Shown: positions 8,497-17,883 of the stretch, in pieces | Layout of the letters: each line of letters starts with the position of its first letter | Position numbering within the stretch: the first letter of the stretch is position 1 | Assembly: GCA_910588435.1 (NCBI GenBank) | Contig: CAJUPL010000005.1 | Coordinates: 1 to 64,000 of the forward strand | Origin: an uncultured Eggerthellaceae bacterium | GTDB taxonomy: Bacteria; Actinomycetota; Coriobacteriia; Coriobacteriales; Eggerthellaceae | Direction: 5' to 3' | DNA: 64,000 nt | Program-made: the position numbers and the translations under genes | Notes under the pieces: generated by a model | The model's database searches: none | Told to the model about the DNA's origin: nothing | Seen by the model: only the letters and a program-made list of their open reading frames with translations

Positions 8497-9003
8497 TCAG
8501 ATCCAGTGGATGCGGGATTGATCCATGCGCTTGGTACTGCGCGGTTCGAACTCTTCTGCGGGATGCCCCACCGCCACCAGCGCGAACGGGTGCAAGCTAG
8601 CGCACTCATCCCCTATCACGGCGGCCACCTTCTGGACACGGTCTTCTTCCGGCGCTATCCCAAGCCACACAGCACCCAATCCCAGCGTAGTTGCCTCAAG
8701 CAGTATGTTCTCCACGCATGCGCTCATATCCTGCGTGGCGCATGGTTCGAAGCGAAGGCCCTCCTCACGCTGGCAAACCGCGATGACCGCAGCAGCCTCA
8801 GCCGCGCAATGCGCATACGGGCTGCATTCGGAGAGCTTCTGCTTCATGTCAGCGTCCATTGCCACGAAGAACTCCCACGGCTGCTGATTGCCCGCAGAAG
8901 GCGCGGCCATCCCGGCAAACAAGAGCTGTTGGAGCTGTTCGCGGTCTACTGGCTCATCCGTATACTTGCGGACGCTGGTCCTTTCGAAGATCGGGTCATT
9001 CAT
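8497..9003 (-). CDS. Nitroreductase family protein
   Basis: 168 aa FMN-dependent NAD(P)H oxidoreductase of the nitroreductase fold. Diagnostic parts are the N-terminal FERTSVRKYTDEPVDREQL, AGMAAPSAGNQQPWEFFV (flavin phosphate contacts) and the C-terminal LGLGAVWLGIAP. The substrate cannot be read from sequence. The start at 9003 follows AAAGGAAG by five bases. It lies 14 bp downstream of the phosphoesterase stop and is probably co-transcribed with it. Confidence 0.88.
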   Translation of the reverse strand: MNDPIFERTSVRKYTDEPVDREQLQQLLFAGMAAPSAGNQQPWEFFVAMDADMKQKLSECSPYAHCAAEAAAVIAVCQREEGLRFEPCATQDMSACVENILLEATTLGLGAVWLGIAPEEDRVQKVAAVIGDECASLHPFALVAVGHPAEEFEPRSTKRMDQSRIHWI

Positions 9004-9017
9004 GTGAGCTTCCTTTC

Positions 9018-9764
9018 TCATTCGTTCTCATCTTGTATGCCCGCGCTGAACGGCGTCAGGCCGAATGCGAACTCCTCTACGTTGCCGAACAGGAAATCCA
9101 TCTTGTCTATGTGCTTGTTGATGTGCCAGTGCCCACAGTACCACCGTTGATAGTCCAGCTTATCTTCGATGGAATCCAGCCACTCTTCTGTGCTCTTGTC
9201 CACGGCGCTCTGGTCGATACCCGGGAAATAGGCCTCTACCGGCGTGTACTTCGCAGGGCAGGTGTGCGAAAGGACCACATCCACGCGCCAGTTCCGCACA
9301 TCTAACGCACGCGTCACGCGCTCCTTCGTGCGCTCATCAGGCTGCTCATCGGGGAACCACTGCATGCCGCGCTCAAGGCGCCATTCACGGTCAATGCTAT
9401 AGGCGCCCCCGATGGCGATGGTCTGAAAGTCATCCAGATCGTAGACCTCTCCGTCCTTCGCGAAGAGCAGATTCGGCCACGCATCCTCAACGAAGACCTG
9501 GCCGCCGCGCCACGTCTGCTCATGGTAGAGCTCCGGCAGCGATTGCGGGCGCGCCTCGTGGTTGCCGTGGATGCAGAGGAACGTGGCGGGACTGCGCGAT
9601 GCGCGCTTCTTCGTCTGCCGGTCACGCCCGTGCAGGTAATAGTTCGCGCCAACGTCTCCCAGGATGATGATGACGTCATCTTGGGTCAGGCCGTGCTCTT
9701 GGCTGAACGTGAGCAGGTCCCGGAAATCCCCGTGTATGTCGCCTGTGATGTAGATCATGACCAC
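9018..9764 (-). CDS. Calcineurin-like metallophosphoesterase
   Basis: 248 aa. The dinuclear metal site is visible in order: GDIHGD at the N-terminus, IILGDVGANY, CIHGNHEAR, VVLSHTCP and YCGHWHINKH. This is the full Ser/Thr-phosphatase-like metallophosphoesterase signature. The substrate is not evident; small cytoplasmic members act on nucleotides or phosphoproteins. A GTG at 9764 is preferred because GGGAG lies six bases before it; ATG 9758 is the alternative. First gene of a likely two-gene unit with the nitroreductase. Confidence 0.85.
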   Translation of the reverse strand: MVMIYITGDIHGDFRDLLTFSQEHGLTQDDVIIILGDVGANYYLHGRDRQTKKRASRSPATFLCIHGNHEARPQSLPELYHEQTWRGGQVFVEDAWPNLLFAKDGEVYDLDDFQTIAIGGAYSIDREWRLERGMQWFPDEQPDERTKERVTRALDVRNWRVDVVLSHTCPAKYTPVEAYFPGIDQSAVDKSTEEWLDSIEDKLDYQRWYCGHWHINKHIDKMDFLFGNVEEFAFGLTPFSAGIQDENE

Positions 9765-9906
9765 AGTATGCTCCCGCGAAAGCAGACCCAAGCCGCCTCC
9801 CCGCCCTTCGTTTCTTGAGCGTCAGATTCCGCCCTTGCCGAAAGTGGGCTTGCATTGCGAACTTGCCTGACCAATATCCCTCACCCATCTGCCGCTCCAA
9901 AATGCT

Positions 9907-10008
9907 GCGTGGGCAAAGAACGTGCCCACGCGCTTTTATAACGGCCTTTAACATGGCTGCTCATTTCATTCGCGCCCATGTAGCGGCCTTGGGGCGCTTA
10001 CGCGCCCC
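9907..10008 (+). ncRNA. Structured RNA-like motif, copy R2
   Basis: Hairpin GCGTGGGC-AAAGAACGT-GCCCACGC, linker CTTTTATAACGGCCTTTAAC, hairpin ACATGG...CCATGT, linker GTAGCGGCCTT, hairpin GGGGCGC-TTAC-GCGCCCC. Compared with R1 (1111-1208, opposite strand), the loops and linkers are nearly identical while the three stems differ in a way that keeps pairing. Both copies sit beside modular hairpin repeats. No gene starts directly downstream; the next plus-strand gene is about 760 bp away. Confidence 0.5.
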
Positions 10009-10028
10009 GTTCCGGGCGAAGGCCCCCT

Positions 10029-10096
10029 CTGCGGTAGACGACAGCACCTCCCCTGCGGTAGGCGACTGCACCTCCCCTGCGGTAGGCAGCTGCATT
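10029..10096 (+). repeat. 24-bp tandem repeat, about three units
   Basis: Units begin at 10029, 10053 and 10077 with CTGCGGTAG and, in the first two, end with GCACCTCCC. The third unit runs into the terminal hairpin of repeat copy 5. It looks like local expansion of the repeat's edge. Confidence 0.75.
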
Positions 10097-10431
10097 GCAG
10101 CCGCAGCTACCCCTCAAGAGTGGGCGTCGGCATTGCCGACGCAGCTGTGCGCTAGCACAGCGTAACTTGCCCGCAAGGGCAAGGGCAGCTGGATAGGTGA
10201 TGCAGGTGAGGAAAGGTGGCCTGTCGCAGATGAACTAGCTGGGAAGGTGAGGGCAGGAACCCGCATCGCTCGGCAAGCGGGTCTGCGCCAGGCTAGGTAA
10301 CCTGACCAGTTGCTGGCATTCGGGTGTTCGCAGGCTGTCGCCTGCGTTACGTTGCACTGGCGTGCAACTGCGGCTGCGATGCAGCCGCCCACAATTGGGG
10401 GGGCAACTGCGGCTGCGATGCAGCCGCCCAC
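10077..10431. repeat. Modular hairpin repeat, copy 5 (expanded)
   Basis: The left arm has tandem terminal hairpins (GGCTGC-type, then GTCGGC/GCCGAC) and hairpin 2 GCTGTGC-TAGC-GCACAGC. Hairpin 1 is replaced by CTTGCCC/GGGCAAG. The core is enlarged to about 130 bp. The right arm has GCAGGC-TGTC-GCCTGC, GTTGCAC-TGGC-GTGCAAC and a terminal GGCTGC-GAT-GCAGCC hairpin present twice, 36 bp apart. The remaining 10432-10769 contains no recognisable gene. Confidence 0.85.
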
Positions 10432-10769
10432 GGGACAGAAGATGCATTCCCTCACCACAAAGGTACCTGGTTGATGTAGGTGCGCAGCGAGGCCGAAGGA
10501 TTCGGCATGCAGCCCGGCCTGACCAGTTGCCTGTTGTGCCCATTGCATTACAATACCCACCTGGATGTTCCCGGTGCGGCCTTTGGCAAGTTGCACCCCG
10601 AGGAAGGCAAGGTACATGAAGATATAGCAACGCCCAAAAGGGCACCCGCATTCTGACTGATCTCAAGGTCGCGCTTGGGTGCTGCGTTGCTTGCTCGTCT
10701 CTGCCGAACAACTCCATAGACCGAACCATCGCCATCACTCAAGGCGGCCTCCATTCGAAGGAGCCTGCC

Positions 10770-12257
10770 ATGCAACTGAATCTGAACAATGTGAGCTACA
10801 CGTATCCGGGCGCCGCCCATGCCGCCGTGCAGGAGGTGACAGCAACGCTTCCCCAAGGCTGGACCGGCATAGTGGGTGACAACGGCTGCGGGAAATCCAC
10901 GCTTGCTGCCATAGCCTGCGAAAGCATCGCACCTGATGCTGGCACGGTCACGCCCAAGCTCTTCGCAGTCCACTGTCACCAAGATTCAACCAAGATGCCT
11001 GACCGTCTGGAAGAGTTCGCATGTGACTGGAGCGAAGAGGCCCTGAAGCTGCGTCGCATCTTGCGCATCGAAGACGAATGGCTCTGGCGCTTCAGCACCC
11101 TATCCGGCGGTCAGCAAAAGCGCGTCCAGGTAGCTTGCGCACTGTGGCAGCAACCAGACGTGCTGGTGATGGACGAACCCACGAACGAGCTTGATGCTGC
11201 AACGCGTACGCTGGTAGGCGACGCGTTGGCAACTTATCACAGCATCGGCCTCTTGATCTCACATGATCGAGCGCTGCTGGATAGGCTTGTCTCACAATGT
11301 CTCATGTTCGAAGGCGGGAGATTCGTCATGCGGGCTGGCACGTATTCGCAGGCTAGCGAACAAGCATCCCTTGAGCGGGAAAGTGCGCTGCGGGCACGGA
11401 AGAAGGCAGCGTCTGAACAGAAGCGCATCGCGACAGAAGCTGCACGGCGGCGCGCTGAAGCGGACAGGTCGACGGCCAAGCGAAGCGCGCGAGGGCTGGA
11501 CCGCCACGACAGTGACGCGCGTGAGCGGATCGGGCGCGCCATCGTGTCCGGCAAGGATGGCGTGGCCGCAAAGCAGTCCGCATCCATGAATGCGCGCCTT
11601 GCGAAAGCGAGCGCTACCTTGCAGGACATCCAGATCGAGAAGCGCTATGCCGGACGCTTCCTCGCCCACGGAGAGGCAGCACAGCGAAAGACGCTTGCGC
11701 ACATAGAAGCCGGAACCCTTCGCGCAGGTGAGTTCGAACTGCATGTGCCGGAGCTCTGGATAGGCCCCACTGACCATATCGTGCTCACGGGCAACAACGG
11801 ATGCGGCAAGAGCCTGATGGTTCGCACCATCGCGCGCGCCGTGCCTCAAGAGGTGAAGGTGGCCGTGGTCCCTCAAGAGGTGAGCGAAGCTGAACGCGTG
11901 TCCGCGTTGACCGCGCTTGATGAGCTTGACCAAGCTGAGCGCGGGCGCGTGCTTTCCATCGTTGGCGGCCTCAACTCTGACCCTGAGCGGCTCTCAGACG
12001 GACAGGACGTGAGCCCGGGAGAGCTGAAGAAGCTGTTGCTGGCTCAGCAGCTGATCCAGGACCCACACCTCTTGATCCTGGACGAGCCCACCAACCACTT
12101 GGACATGGGCTCAGTGGATGCCCTGGCAGGCTTGCTTGAAGGGTTCCCGGGCGCGTTCCTGCTGGTCACGCACGATGAGCAGCTTGCGAATGGCCTTGAT
12201 GCCACAAGCTGGCACATAGAGGCAATGTCATCGAACGCGTGCAGGTTGTCCTGCTGA
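10770..12257 (+). CDS. ABC-F ATPase
   Basis: 495 aa with two ABC ATPase domains and no membrane spans, which defines the ABC-F class of ribosome-associated translation factors. Domain 1 has GDNGCGKS, LSGGQQKRVQ and VLVMDEPTNELD. Domain 2 has GNNGCGKS, a degenerate signature SPGELKKLLLAQQL and LLILDEPTNHLD. A charged, Arg/Ala-rich linker of about 80 residues lies between them. Some members protect ribosomes from antibiotics and others assist translation; sequence alone does not decide. The start has GAAGGAG six bases upstream. It is convergent with the CydDC-like gene, with 47 bp between stops. Confidence 0.88.
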   Translation: MQLNLNNVSYTYPGAAHAAVQEVTATLPQGWTGIVGDNGCGKSTLAAIACESIAPDAGTVTPKLFAVHCHQDSTKMPDRLEEFACDWSEEALKLRRILRIEDEWLWRFSTLSGGQQKRVQVACALWQQPDVLVMDEPTNELDAATRTLVGDALATYHSIGLLISHDRALLDRLVSQCLMFEGGRFVMRAGTYSQASEQASLERESALRARKKAASEQKRIATEAARRRAEADRSTAKRSARGLDRHDSDARERIGRAIVSGKDGVAAKQSASMNARLAKASATLQDIQIEKRYAGRFLAHGEAAQRKTLAHIEAGTLRAGEFELHVPELWIGPTDHIVLTGNNGCGKSLMVRTIARAVPQEVKVAVVPQEVSEAERVSALTALDELDQAERGRVLSIVGGLNSDPERLSDGQDVSPGELKKLLLAQQLIQDPHLLILDEPTNHLDMGSVDALAGLLEGFPGAFLLVTHDEQLANGLDATSWHIEAMSSNACRLSC

Positions 12258-12304
12258 CCCCTTCGCCCCTGTGAAAGACAAAGGAACGGACGCACGCCTT
12301 CGCC

Positions 12305-15300
12305 TCAAGAGATGCGGCCGCGCTCTATGGTCACAACCTCATCAGCAAGAGCCGCCGTTGAGGCACGGTGGCTCACTAGCAACACAGTGCGGCTGCCCTT
12401 CTCCTCCTTGATGGCGCGAAGCACCACTGCCTCGTTCAGGCTATCAAGATTGGAAGTTGGCTCGTCAAGCAGCATGAAGGGGGCGTCATACAAGAACATG
12501 CGGGCTAGCCCGATGCGCTGACGCTCACCGCCCGACAGCGTCTCACCCAGCTCACCCACTGGCGTGTCAAGACCCTTCGGCAGCTGTGCCAAGAATCCGT
12601 CAAGGGCTGCCTTGCGGCATGCCTCCAGAAGCTGCTCACGCGTTGCATCTGGCTTGGCTATGAGGATGTTGTCAGCCAGCGTACCCACGAACAGATGCGT
12701 GTCCTGCGTCATGCAGCTCTCAATGTTGCGCAGGCTGGCCGTGTTGACACAGCGCAGGTCCTCGCCCGAGATGCCGATGACGCCTTCAAGCGGATCCCAG
12801 AAGCGCAAGAACAGCTTGCAGAGCGTGGATTTCCCTGACCCGCTGCGTCCGGCGATCTGCACGATCTGACCAGGCTGGATGCGCATGTTGATGTCAGAGA
12901 GCACGGCGGTTCCGTCATATGCAAAGCACACGTCATTCGCAGCAGCGCCCGTGAACTCGCGCAGCTCCACGCCACCCTCAACCTCTTTCGTCACTGGCTC
13001 ATCTTCAAGGATCTGGAGCACGCGCTCACCTGATGCAAGCGTCTGTTGCAAGGTGGTACCCAAGTTCGCCACCGCGATGACCGGGCCGAAGGACGACATG
13101 AAGGCTGTGATCCCAACGAGCGCCGCTCCAGCTGGCACTGCTCCTGTCAACGCAAGCGTTCCTGCAAGCACGATCATGCAGACATCAAGCGCGAACACAA
13201 GGCCGTTCACGGAAGCGGTGAAGATGGACGAACGGCCCTTCAGCCGCATCTCCACGCGCTCGTGAGCTGCGATGCGCTGCGATAGCTGACGCTTGCGCTC
13301 ATCCGCGCGGCCGAATTGCAAGATCTCAGAGAGCCCGCGCAGACTATCCAGAACGAAGGCGTTCAGCTGGCCGATGCCTTCGCGCAGCTCTCGTCCCGCA
13401 GTGCCGCTAACCTTAGAGCCGATGCATGGGGAAACAACTCCAACCATCACATACGCAACGGCGGACATGACAGCGAACCACGGAGACATGGTCCCCATGA
13501 ACGCCACCATGATGACAGAGACGATGAAGGCGATGAGAACGGGAGATAGGGTGTGTGCATAGAACACCTCAAGGAGCTCTATGTCTGAAGTGATCAGCGA
13601 TATCAGATCCCCCTTGCGCCTGCCTTCCAGCTTAGCGGGCGCAAGGCGACGCAGGGCGCCGAACACCTTGTCACGCACCAGCGCCAACAGCTTGAATGCC
13701 AGGTAATGGTTGCACATCTGCTCGCCATAGCGAAGCGGACCTCGGACGATGCCGCAGACTGCCACCAGAACGAGAGCCGCCGTGAAGCCAACTCCTATGC
13801 CCGCGCCAGCTGCATCGATGATGGCATGGACGCCCAGCACTGTTAGGAATATGGCCGCCAGGAAGCCCGCAACACCTAGCAACACCGCCAAGCACATCCA
13901 ACCTATGAGCGGCTTGACCAGCTTCAAGAGCCCCAGCATGACAGACGCGTGCGAACGGCCTTGACCAATGGCAGCCTCCCGGTTCCCTTCCTGGGCCACC
14001 AGGTTCTCAGAGACAAGAGCCTCTTCGGCCTCACTGGCATCAGCTGAGCCAGCGTCCTCAACTCCTGAGCCTTCGGCCTTGTGCGCGATGGCCTCAAGCG
14101 CAGCCTGCTGGTCCCAAAGCCTTGCGTAGGCGCCATCCTGTGCAAGCAGCTCTTCATGCGTGCCGGACTCAGCAACGCGGCCGCCCGCCATGACATATAT
14201 GCGCGACGCATTCGCAGTGGCCGACAGCCGGTGTGAGATCATGATCACGGTCTTCTCGTGCGCCAGCTCGTTGATCGTATGGATGATGGCCTCTTCGCTC
14301 TCAGCATCCACGTTGGACGTGGCCTCGTCGAAGATGTAAACGGGGGCGTCGCGCAGCAGAGCACGAGCGATGGCGATCCGCTGACGCTGGCCACCCGAAA
14401 GGTTGGAGCCGCCTTCCAAGATGGGCGCATCCAAGCCTCCCATCTCACGAACGAATGCATCCACGCGCGCCCGCCTGAGCGCCTCCCATAGCTGGTCATC
14501 CGTTGCATCGGGGAGCGCCATCAACAGGTTGGACTTGACCGTCCCGTGGAACAGATAGCTTGCGAACGGTACCGTTGCGATATCCGTAGAGAGCGATGCA
14601 GGGGACGCGTCACGCAGAGGGATGCCGGCCACTTCCACGCTGCCCGAGAATCCTGACAGACGGCCAGAGAGAACAGCGGCCAGCGTTGACTTGCCCGAAC
14701 CGCTTTCGCCAACTATCCCCGTGAACGTCCCAGGTTCCGCAACGAAGCTGACGCCTTCAAGGGCTTGGCGCTCACCATCGTATGAGTAGCCAAGGTCATG
14801 GGTTGATATCCCAACATCCTTCACGGGAAGGGCGCGCGTACCGCTTTTGGGCACGGGAGCGTCCAAGATGGCGTACATCTTGGTGGCAACTGCCATGCCA
14901 CCCATGGCAGTGTGGAAATAGGATCCAAGCGCGCGAAGCGGCAGGAAGAACTCAGCAGAGAGCAGGACTATTGCGAACGCGGCCCACAGCGGCACCGCAC
15001 CGTTCGCAAAGCTGATGGCCACGACGATGATGCCAACGGCCGCGCCGCCGTATGCGAACAGGTCCATCACGGTCACGGAGTTCAGCTGCATGGAGAGCAG
15101 CCGCATGGTGGCGCGGCGGAAGCGCTCGGACTCCTCGTTCATGGCCGCGTGACGACGCCCATCCGCTTGGAAGATCTTGAGGGTCACCAGGCCTTGCAGG
15201 TTCTCCAAGAAGGTCTCGCCCAAGTCAGTGTAGCTGTCCCAATAATCGCTCATCACCCTGCGTGCGATGCGCTGCACCGCAACGATGGAAAGAGGGATCA

Positions 15301-15802
15301 GGGGGACGCACACCAGGAGCGCAACTGCGGCAGGAAGGCAGAGCGGCGCTAGGAAGCAGAAGAGCGTGAGCGGAGCCAGCACGGCATAGAAGAGCTGCGG
15401 CACGTACGCCCCGAAATAACCTTCAAGCTGCTCTGTGCCTTCCACGCTGACCTGCACGGCTTCGGCGGTTGACGCTGATTCGGTGTAAGAGGGCCCAAGC
15501 TGAGCAAGCTTCTCGTACACCTGCATGCGAACCTCGCGCTTGGCAACGGCTGCCCCCTTCTGCCCTTGCCGCTGCGATAGTGACAAGAATGCAGTGCGCA
15601 AAGCGATGGCTGCAACACCCACAGCCACGATGAACCATTGCCATCCCGCTTCAGCGTCTCCAAATAGGATGCCCTGCACCACGAGGGCGATCGCGAACAC
15701 GAATCCGATGTTCGCCAAGAGCGCAGCCCACTGCAGAAGGACGCTTGCGATGATATGAGCTCTGGCAGCTGGCGCCATCTCCATCAGGCGCTTGTCGAAC
15801 AT
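12305..15802 (-). CDS. Fused CydD-CydC-like ABC transporter
   Basis: 1165 aa single chain made of membrane domain, ATPase, membrane domain, ATPase. The first ATPase (about residues 335-560) has GESGSGKS, LSGGQRQRIAIARAL and IFDEATSNVD. The second (about 935-1160) has GRSGSGKS, LSGGERQRIGLARMF and LLDEPTSNLD. In E. coli, CydD and CydC are separate half-transporters that export thiols and are needed to assemble cytochrome bd; here both halves are one polypeptide. A general lipid or drug exporter remains possible. The start has AAGGAGG six bases before ATG. No cydAB genes are in this window. Confidence 0.8.
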   Translation of the reverse strand: MFDKRLMEMAPAARAHIIASVLLQWAALLANIGFVFAIALVVQGILFGDAEAGWQWFIVAVGVAAIALRTAFLSLSQRQGQKGAAVAKREVRMQVYEKLAQLGPSYTESASTAEAVQVSVEGTEQLEGYFGAYVPQLFYAVLAPLTLFCFLAPLCLPAAVALLVCVPLIPLSIVAVQRIARRVMSDYWDSYTDLGETFLENLQGLVTLKIFQADGRRHAAMNEESERFRRATMRLLSMQLNSVTVMDLFAYGGAAVGIIVVAISFANGAVPLWAAFAIVLLSAEFFLPLRALGSYFHTAMGGMAVATKMYAILDAPVPKSGTRALPVKDVGISTHDLGYSYDGERQALEGVSFVAEPGTFTGIVGESGSGKSTLAAVLSGRLSGFSGSVEVAGIPLRDASPASLSTDIATVPFASYLFHGTVKSNLLMALPDATDDQLWEALRRARVDAFVREMGGLDAPILEGGSNLSGGQRQRIAIARALLRDAPVYIFDEATSNVDAESEEAIIHTINELAHEKTVIMISHRLSATANASRIYVMAGGRVAESGTHEELLAQDGAYARLWDQQAALEAIAHKAEGSGVEDAGSADASEAEEALVSENLVAQEGNREAAIGQGRSHASVMLGLLKLVKPLIGWMCLAVLLGVAGFLAAIFLTVLGVHAIIDAAGAGIGVGFTAALVLVAVCGIVRGPLRYGEQMCNHYLAFKLLALVRDKVFGALRRLAPAKLEGRRKGDLISLITSDIELLEVFYAHTLSPVLIAFIVSVIMVAFMGTMSPWFAVMSAVAYVMVGVVSPCIGSKVSGTAGRELREGIGQLNAFVLDSLRGLSEILQFGRADERKRQLSQRIAAHERVEMRLKGRSSIFTASVNGLVFALDVCMIVLAGTLALTGAVPAGAALVGITAFMSSFGPVIAVANLGTTLQQTLASGERVLQILEDEPVTKEVEGGVELREFTGAAANDVCFAYDGTAVLSDINMRIQPGQIVQIAGRSGSGKSTLCKLFLRFWDPLEGVIGISGEDLRCVNTASLRNIESCMTQDTHLFVGTLADNILIAKPDATREQLLEACRKAALDGFLAQLPKGLDTPVGELGETLSGGERQRIGLARMFLYDAPFMLLDEPTSNLDSLNEAVVLRAIKEEKGSRTVLLVSHRASTAALADEVVTIERGRIS

Positions 15803-15848
15803 CTGAGACCTCCTTAGGTCAAGAGGCGGACGCGCAGGCGCGCGGTGC

Positions 15849-16307
15849 TCACTCCGCGTCTACCGCAAGCTCTTCGCGGCCAGCTGCGCGAGGCGCGTCG
15901 TTCGGGCGATCCAAGGGCACCACGAACCCAAAATACACTACGTGCCCCACCCAGATGGCAGCCACAACAGCGCGGCCGATGGGAACGTTCGCCATCAGCA
16001 TGAACGAAATGCCCAGCAGTGTAGTGACAGGCAGCAGAACGCAGAGCTTGGCCTTCAGCGTCATCTTGCGCTTGGTGACCAGCCCTTCGATCACGGTCTT
16101 GTAGAGCTTGGTGGCGCGGAACCAGCTATTGAGGCGCTCAGAGCTGCGCGCGAAGCAGAACGCCGCAAGCAGTATGAATGGCGCGGTGGGCAGGATGGGG
16201 AGCGCAGCGCCAGCGCAACCTAGGCCGAATGCGACAAAACCCGCTAAGGCCCAGATCTTCTGCCTCAATGTAGTCTCTTCGAATATGCCCTTGCGGTTCT
16301 TGCTCAT
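15849..16307 (-). CDS. DUF454 (YbaN-like) membrane protein
   Basis: 152 aa. The core text KIWALAGFVAFGLGCAGAALPILPTAPFILLAAFCFARSS, then LNSWFRATKLYKTVIE, is the DUF454/YbaN signature. There are about three to four predicted membrane spans, a basic N-terminus and an acidic C-terminus. Function unknown. It lies 46 bp upstream of the CydDC-like gene on the same strand and may share its transcript. Divergent from the YgbA-like gene. Confidence 0.82.
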   Translation of the reverse strand: MSKNRKGIFEETTLRQKIWALAGFVAFGLGCAGAALPILPTAPFILLAAFCFARSSERLNSWFRATKLYKTVIEGLVTKRKMTLKAKLCVLLPVTTLLGISFMLMANVPIGRAVVAAIWVGHVVYFGFVVPLDRPNDAPRAAGREELAVDAE

Positions 16308-16340
16308 GAGCGGACTGCCTTTCTGCGGTCTGTTGAATAT

Positions 16341-16383
16341 GTGTTGTTAACCATTTTTAACTTATGATATCAAACAAAGTTTG
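16341..16383. promoter_or_regulatory. Divergent promoter region with inverted repeats
   Basis: Between the DUF454 and YgbA-like genes lie GTTAA-CCATTT-TTAAC (about 16346-16361) and CAAAC-AAA-GTTTG (16371-16383), in a locally A+T-rich stretch. YgbA genes elsewhere are nitrosative-stress regulated, so these could bind a redox or NO regulator; that is inference. Confidence 0.35.
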
Positions 16384-16439
16384 CGTAGGTTAACATCAAG
16401 ATCTAAGAACGCAAGCCCCCTCACGAAAAGAGGACGATA

Positions 16440-16868
16440 TTGACGATGCACCACAACGGCACTCATCTTGACGGTGCGAAAGCGGGCAGCGACTCACGTG
16501 CTGGCAAGGCTGCCGCAGCTAGAAAGCCTGACTCTCCTGCAGTGGCGCGCCGACGAGAGCGCGAGAAGCGCACGGTATCCCAGATGATCGCACTCTACTG
16601 CGCAGACCATCATCCAGAGGAAGCCGCCGTGGTGACAGGACATTCGGGTGAGCCCATGTGCCCGGAATGCAAGGAGCTTGACGATTACTGCGTCTTGCGC
16701 ACAGAGCGCTGCAGATCCATGGCCACGAAGACCAGCTGCGAGAAGTGCGGCAACCACTGCTATGCCGCGGCTCAAAGGGAAAAGATCCGCAAGATCATGC
16801 GCTACTCAGGGCCTCGCATGTTGCGAAAGCATCCCATTGCCGCAATGCGGCACCTCCTTGGGAAGTGA
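16440..16868 (+). CDS. YgbA-like, nitrous oxide-stimulated promoter family protein
   Basis: 142 aa (140 if the ATG at 16446 is used). The segment RREREKRTVSQMIALYCADHH, then MCPECKELDDYCVLRTERC, CEKCGNHCYAAAQREKIRKIMRYSGPRM matches the family named for a nitrous-oxide-stimulated promoter (E. coli YgbA). Six conserved Cys and a CHxH-like cluster suggest metal or Fe-S binding. YgbA has been linked to recovery from nitrosative stress in enterobacteria. The TTG at 16440 lies five bases after AGAGGA, so either start is possible. Confidence 0.82.
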   Translation: MTMHHNGTHLDGAKAGSDSRAGKAAAARKPDSPAVARRREREKRTVSQMIALYCADHHPEEAAVVTGHSGEPMCPECKELDDYCVLRTERCRSMATKTSCEKCGNHCYAAAQREKIRKIMRYSGPRMLRKHPIAAMRHLLGK

Positions 16869-16934
16869 GCAAGGGTAACCGAATGCTATAGATCTGCTGA
16901 CCTGAGCTTTCTTGCCACCGAACGGGGTTAGGGT

Positions 16935-17834
16935 ATGGGCATGCCCAGTTCAGAGAGAAAGCTGCTTGCCATGAAAGAAGAGCTCAAAGCCCAGCATGTG
17001 GGAGAGCCAGAGATGCCAAAGCCCATTCCCGGTTTCAAGGATTTCGGTCACATCCCGCTGAAAGGTGCCCACAACACGCGTGATCTTGGCGGGCTTCCAG
17101 CGGCAGACGGGCGAAATGTGGCGGCTTGCCGCCTCATCCGTTCAGGAGACCTTCACCACTGCACCCAGGACGACCTCGCTGATCTGACGGAGCGCCATCA
17201 GATGAAGCGCGTCGTTGACTTTCGCACCAGTGTCGAACGGAAAGAGGCGCCTGATCCTACAGCAAAGCTGCCGGAGGTGACCTTCGCAGACCTTCCCGTG
17301 TTCAGCGAATCTGCCATGGGCATCACTCATGATCATGACGCCATGAAGGATCTATCGGCTCTGCGTGAGTCTGGCGCTTCCGTCTTTGACATAATCAAGG
17401 GCCTGTACAGCAAGTGCCTGCTGGACGAAGAGGGCATCACGGCATACCGGAAGTTCCTCTCCATCTTGCTTGAGGCGGACGAAGGTGCCACGCTCTGGCA
17501 TTGCACGGAAGGCAAGGACCGCGCGGGGCTGGCAGCAGTGCTTGTTGAGCACGCCTTGGGGGTGTCTGAGGAGCACATCGTTCGGGACTATCTTGCCACG
17601 AATCTCTTCGTGCGCAATTGGGCGGAGAAGGCGATGGATGCGCTGGGGCGCCACGGGCTGCTGGATCATGTGGATGCAGACATAGACGCCGTGTTCTATG
17701 CGAACCTTGATTATTACGACACGGCGAAGGCGGCGGTGCAGAAGGAGTACGGCTCTTTCGATGAGTATCTTTCAAAGGCGCTCCATTTCGGACAGCCAGA
17801 GCAAGAGGAGCTTCGCCACCGTTATCTAGTGTGA
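16935..17834 (+). CDS. Tyrosine/serine protein phosphatase
   Basis: 299 aa. The N-terminal NTRDLGG and LIRSGDLHH segments and the catalytic loop HCTEGKDRAG (about residues 189-198) are diagnostic of the Y_phosphatase3 dual-specificity family; the loop Cys is the nucleophile and the Arg binds phosphate. No signal peptide, so cytoplasmic. Members act on phosphotyrosine or phosphoinositides; the substrate here is unknown. About 50 bp upstream of the small membrane protein. Confidence 0.88.
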   Translation: MGMPSSERKLLAMKEELKAQHVGEPEMPKPIPGFKDFGHIPLKGAHNTRDLGGLPAADGRNVAACRLIRSGDLHHCTQDDLADLTERHQMKRVVDFRTSVERKEAPDPTAKLPEVTFADLPVFSESAMGITHDHDAMKDLSALRESGASVFDIIKGLYSKCLLDEEGITAYRKFLSILLEADEGATLWHCTEGKDRAGLAAVLVEHALGVSEEHIVRDYLATNLFVRNWAEKAMDALGRHGLLDHVDADIDAVFYANLDYYDTAKAAVQKEYGSFDEYLSKALHFGQPEQEELRHRYLV

Positions 17835-17883
17835 TGGTATCCTTGGTCTGCTCATGACAGACCGATCGCATTAGGAGACGCTT

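Noticed and set aside
894..10431. CRISPR-like regularity of short repeats
   Set aside because: The repeats are inverted hairpins with no unique spacers of constant length and no cas genes in the window.
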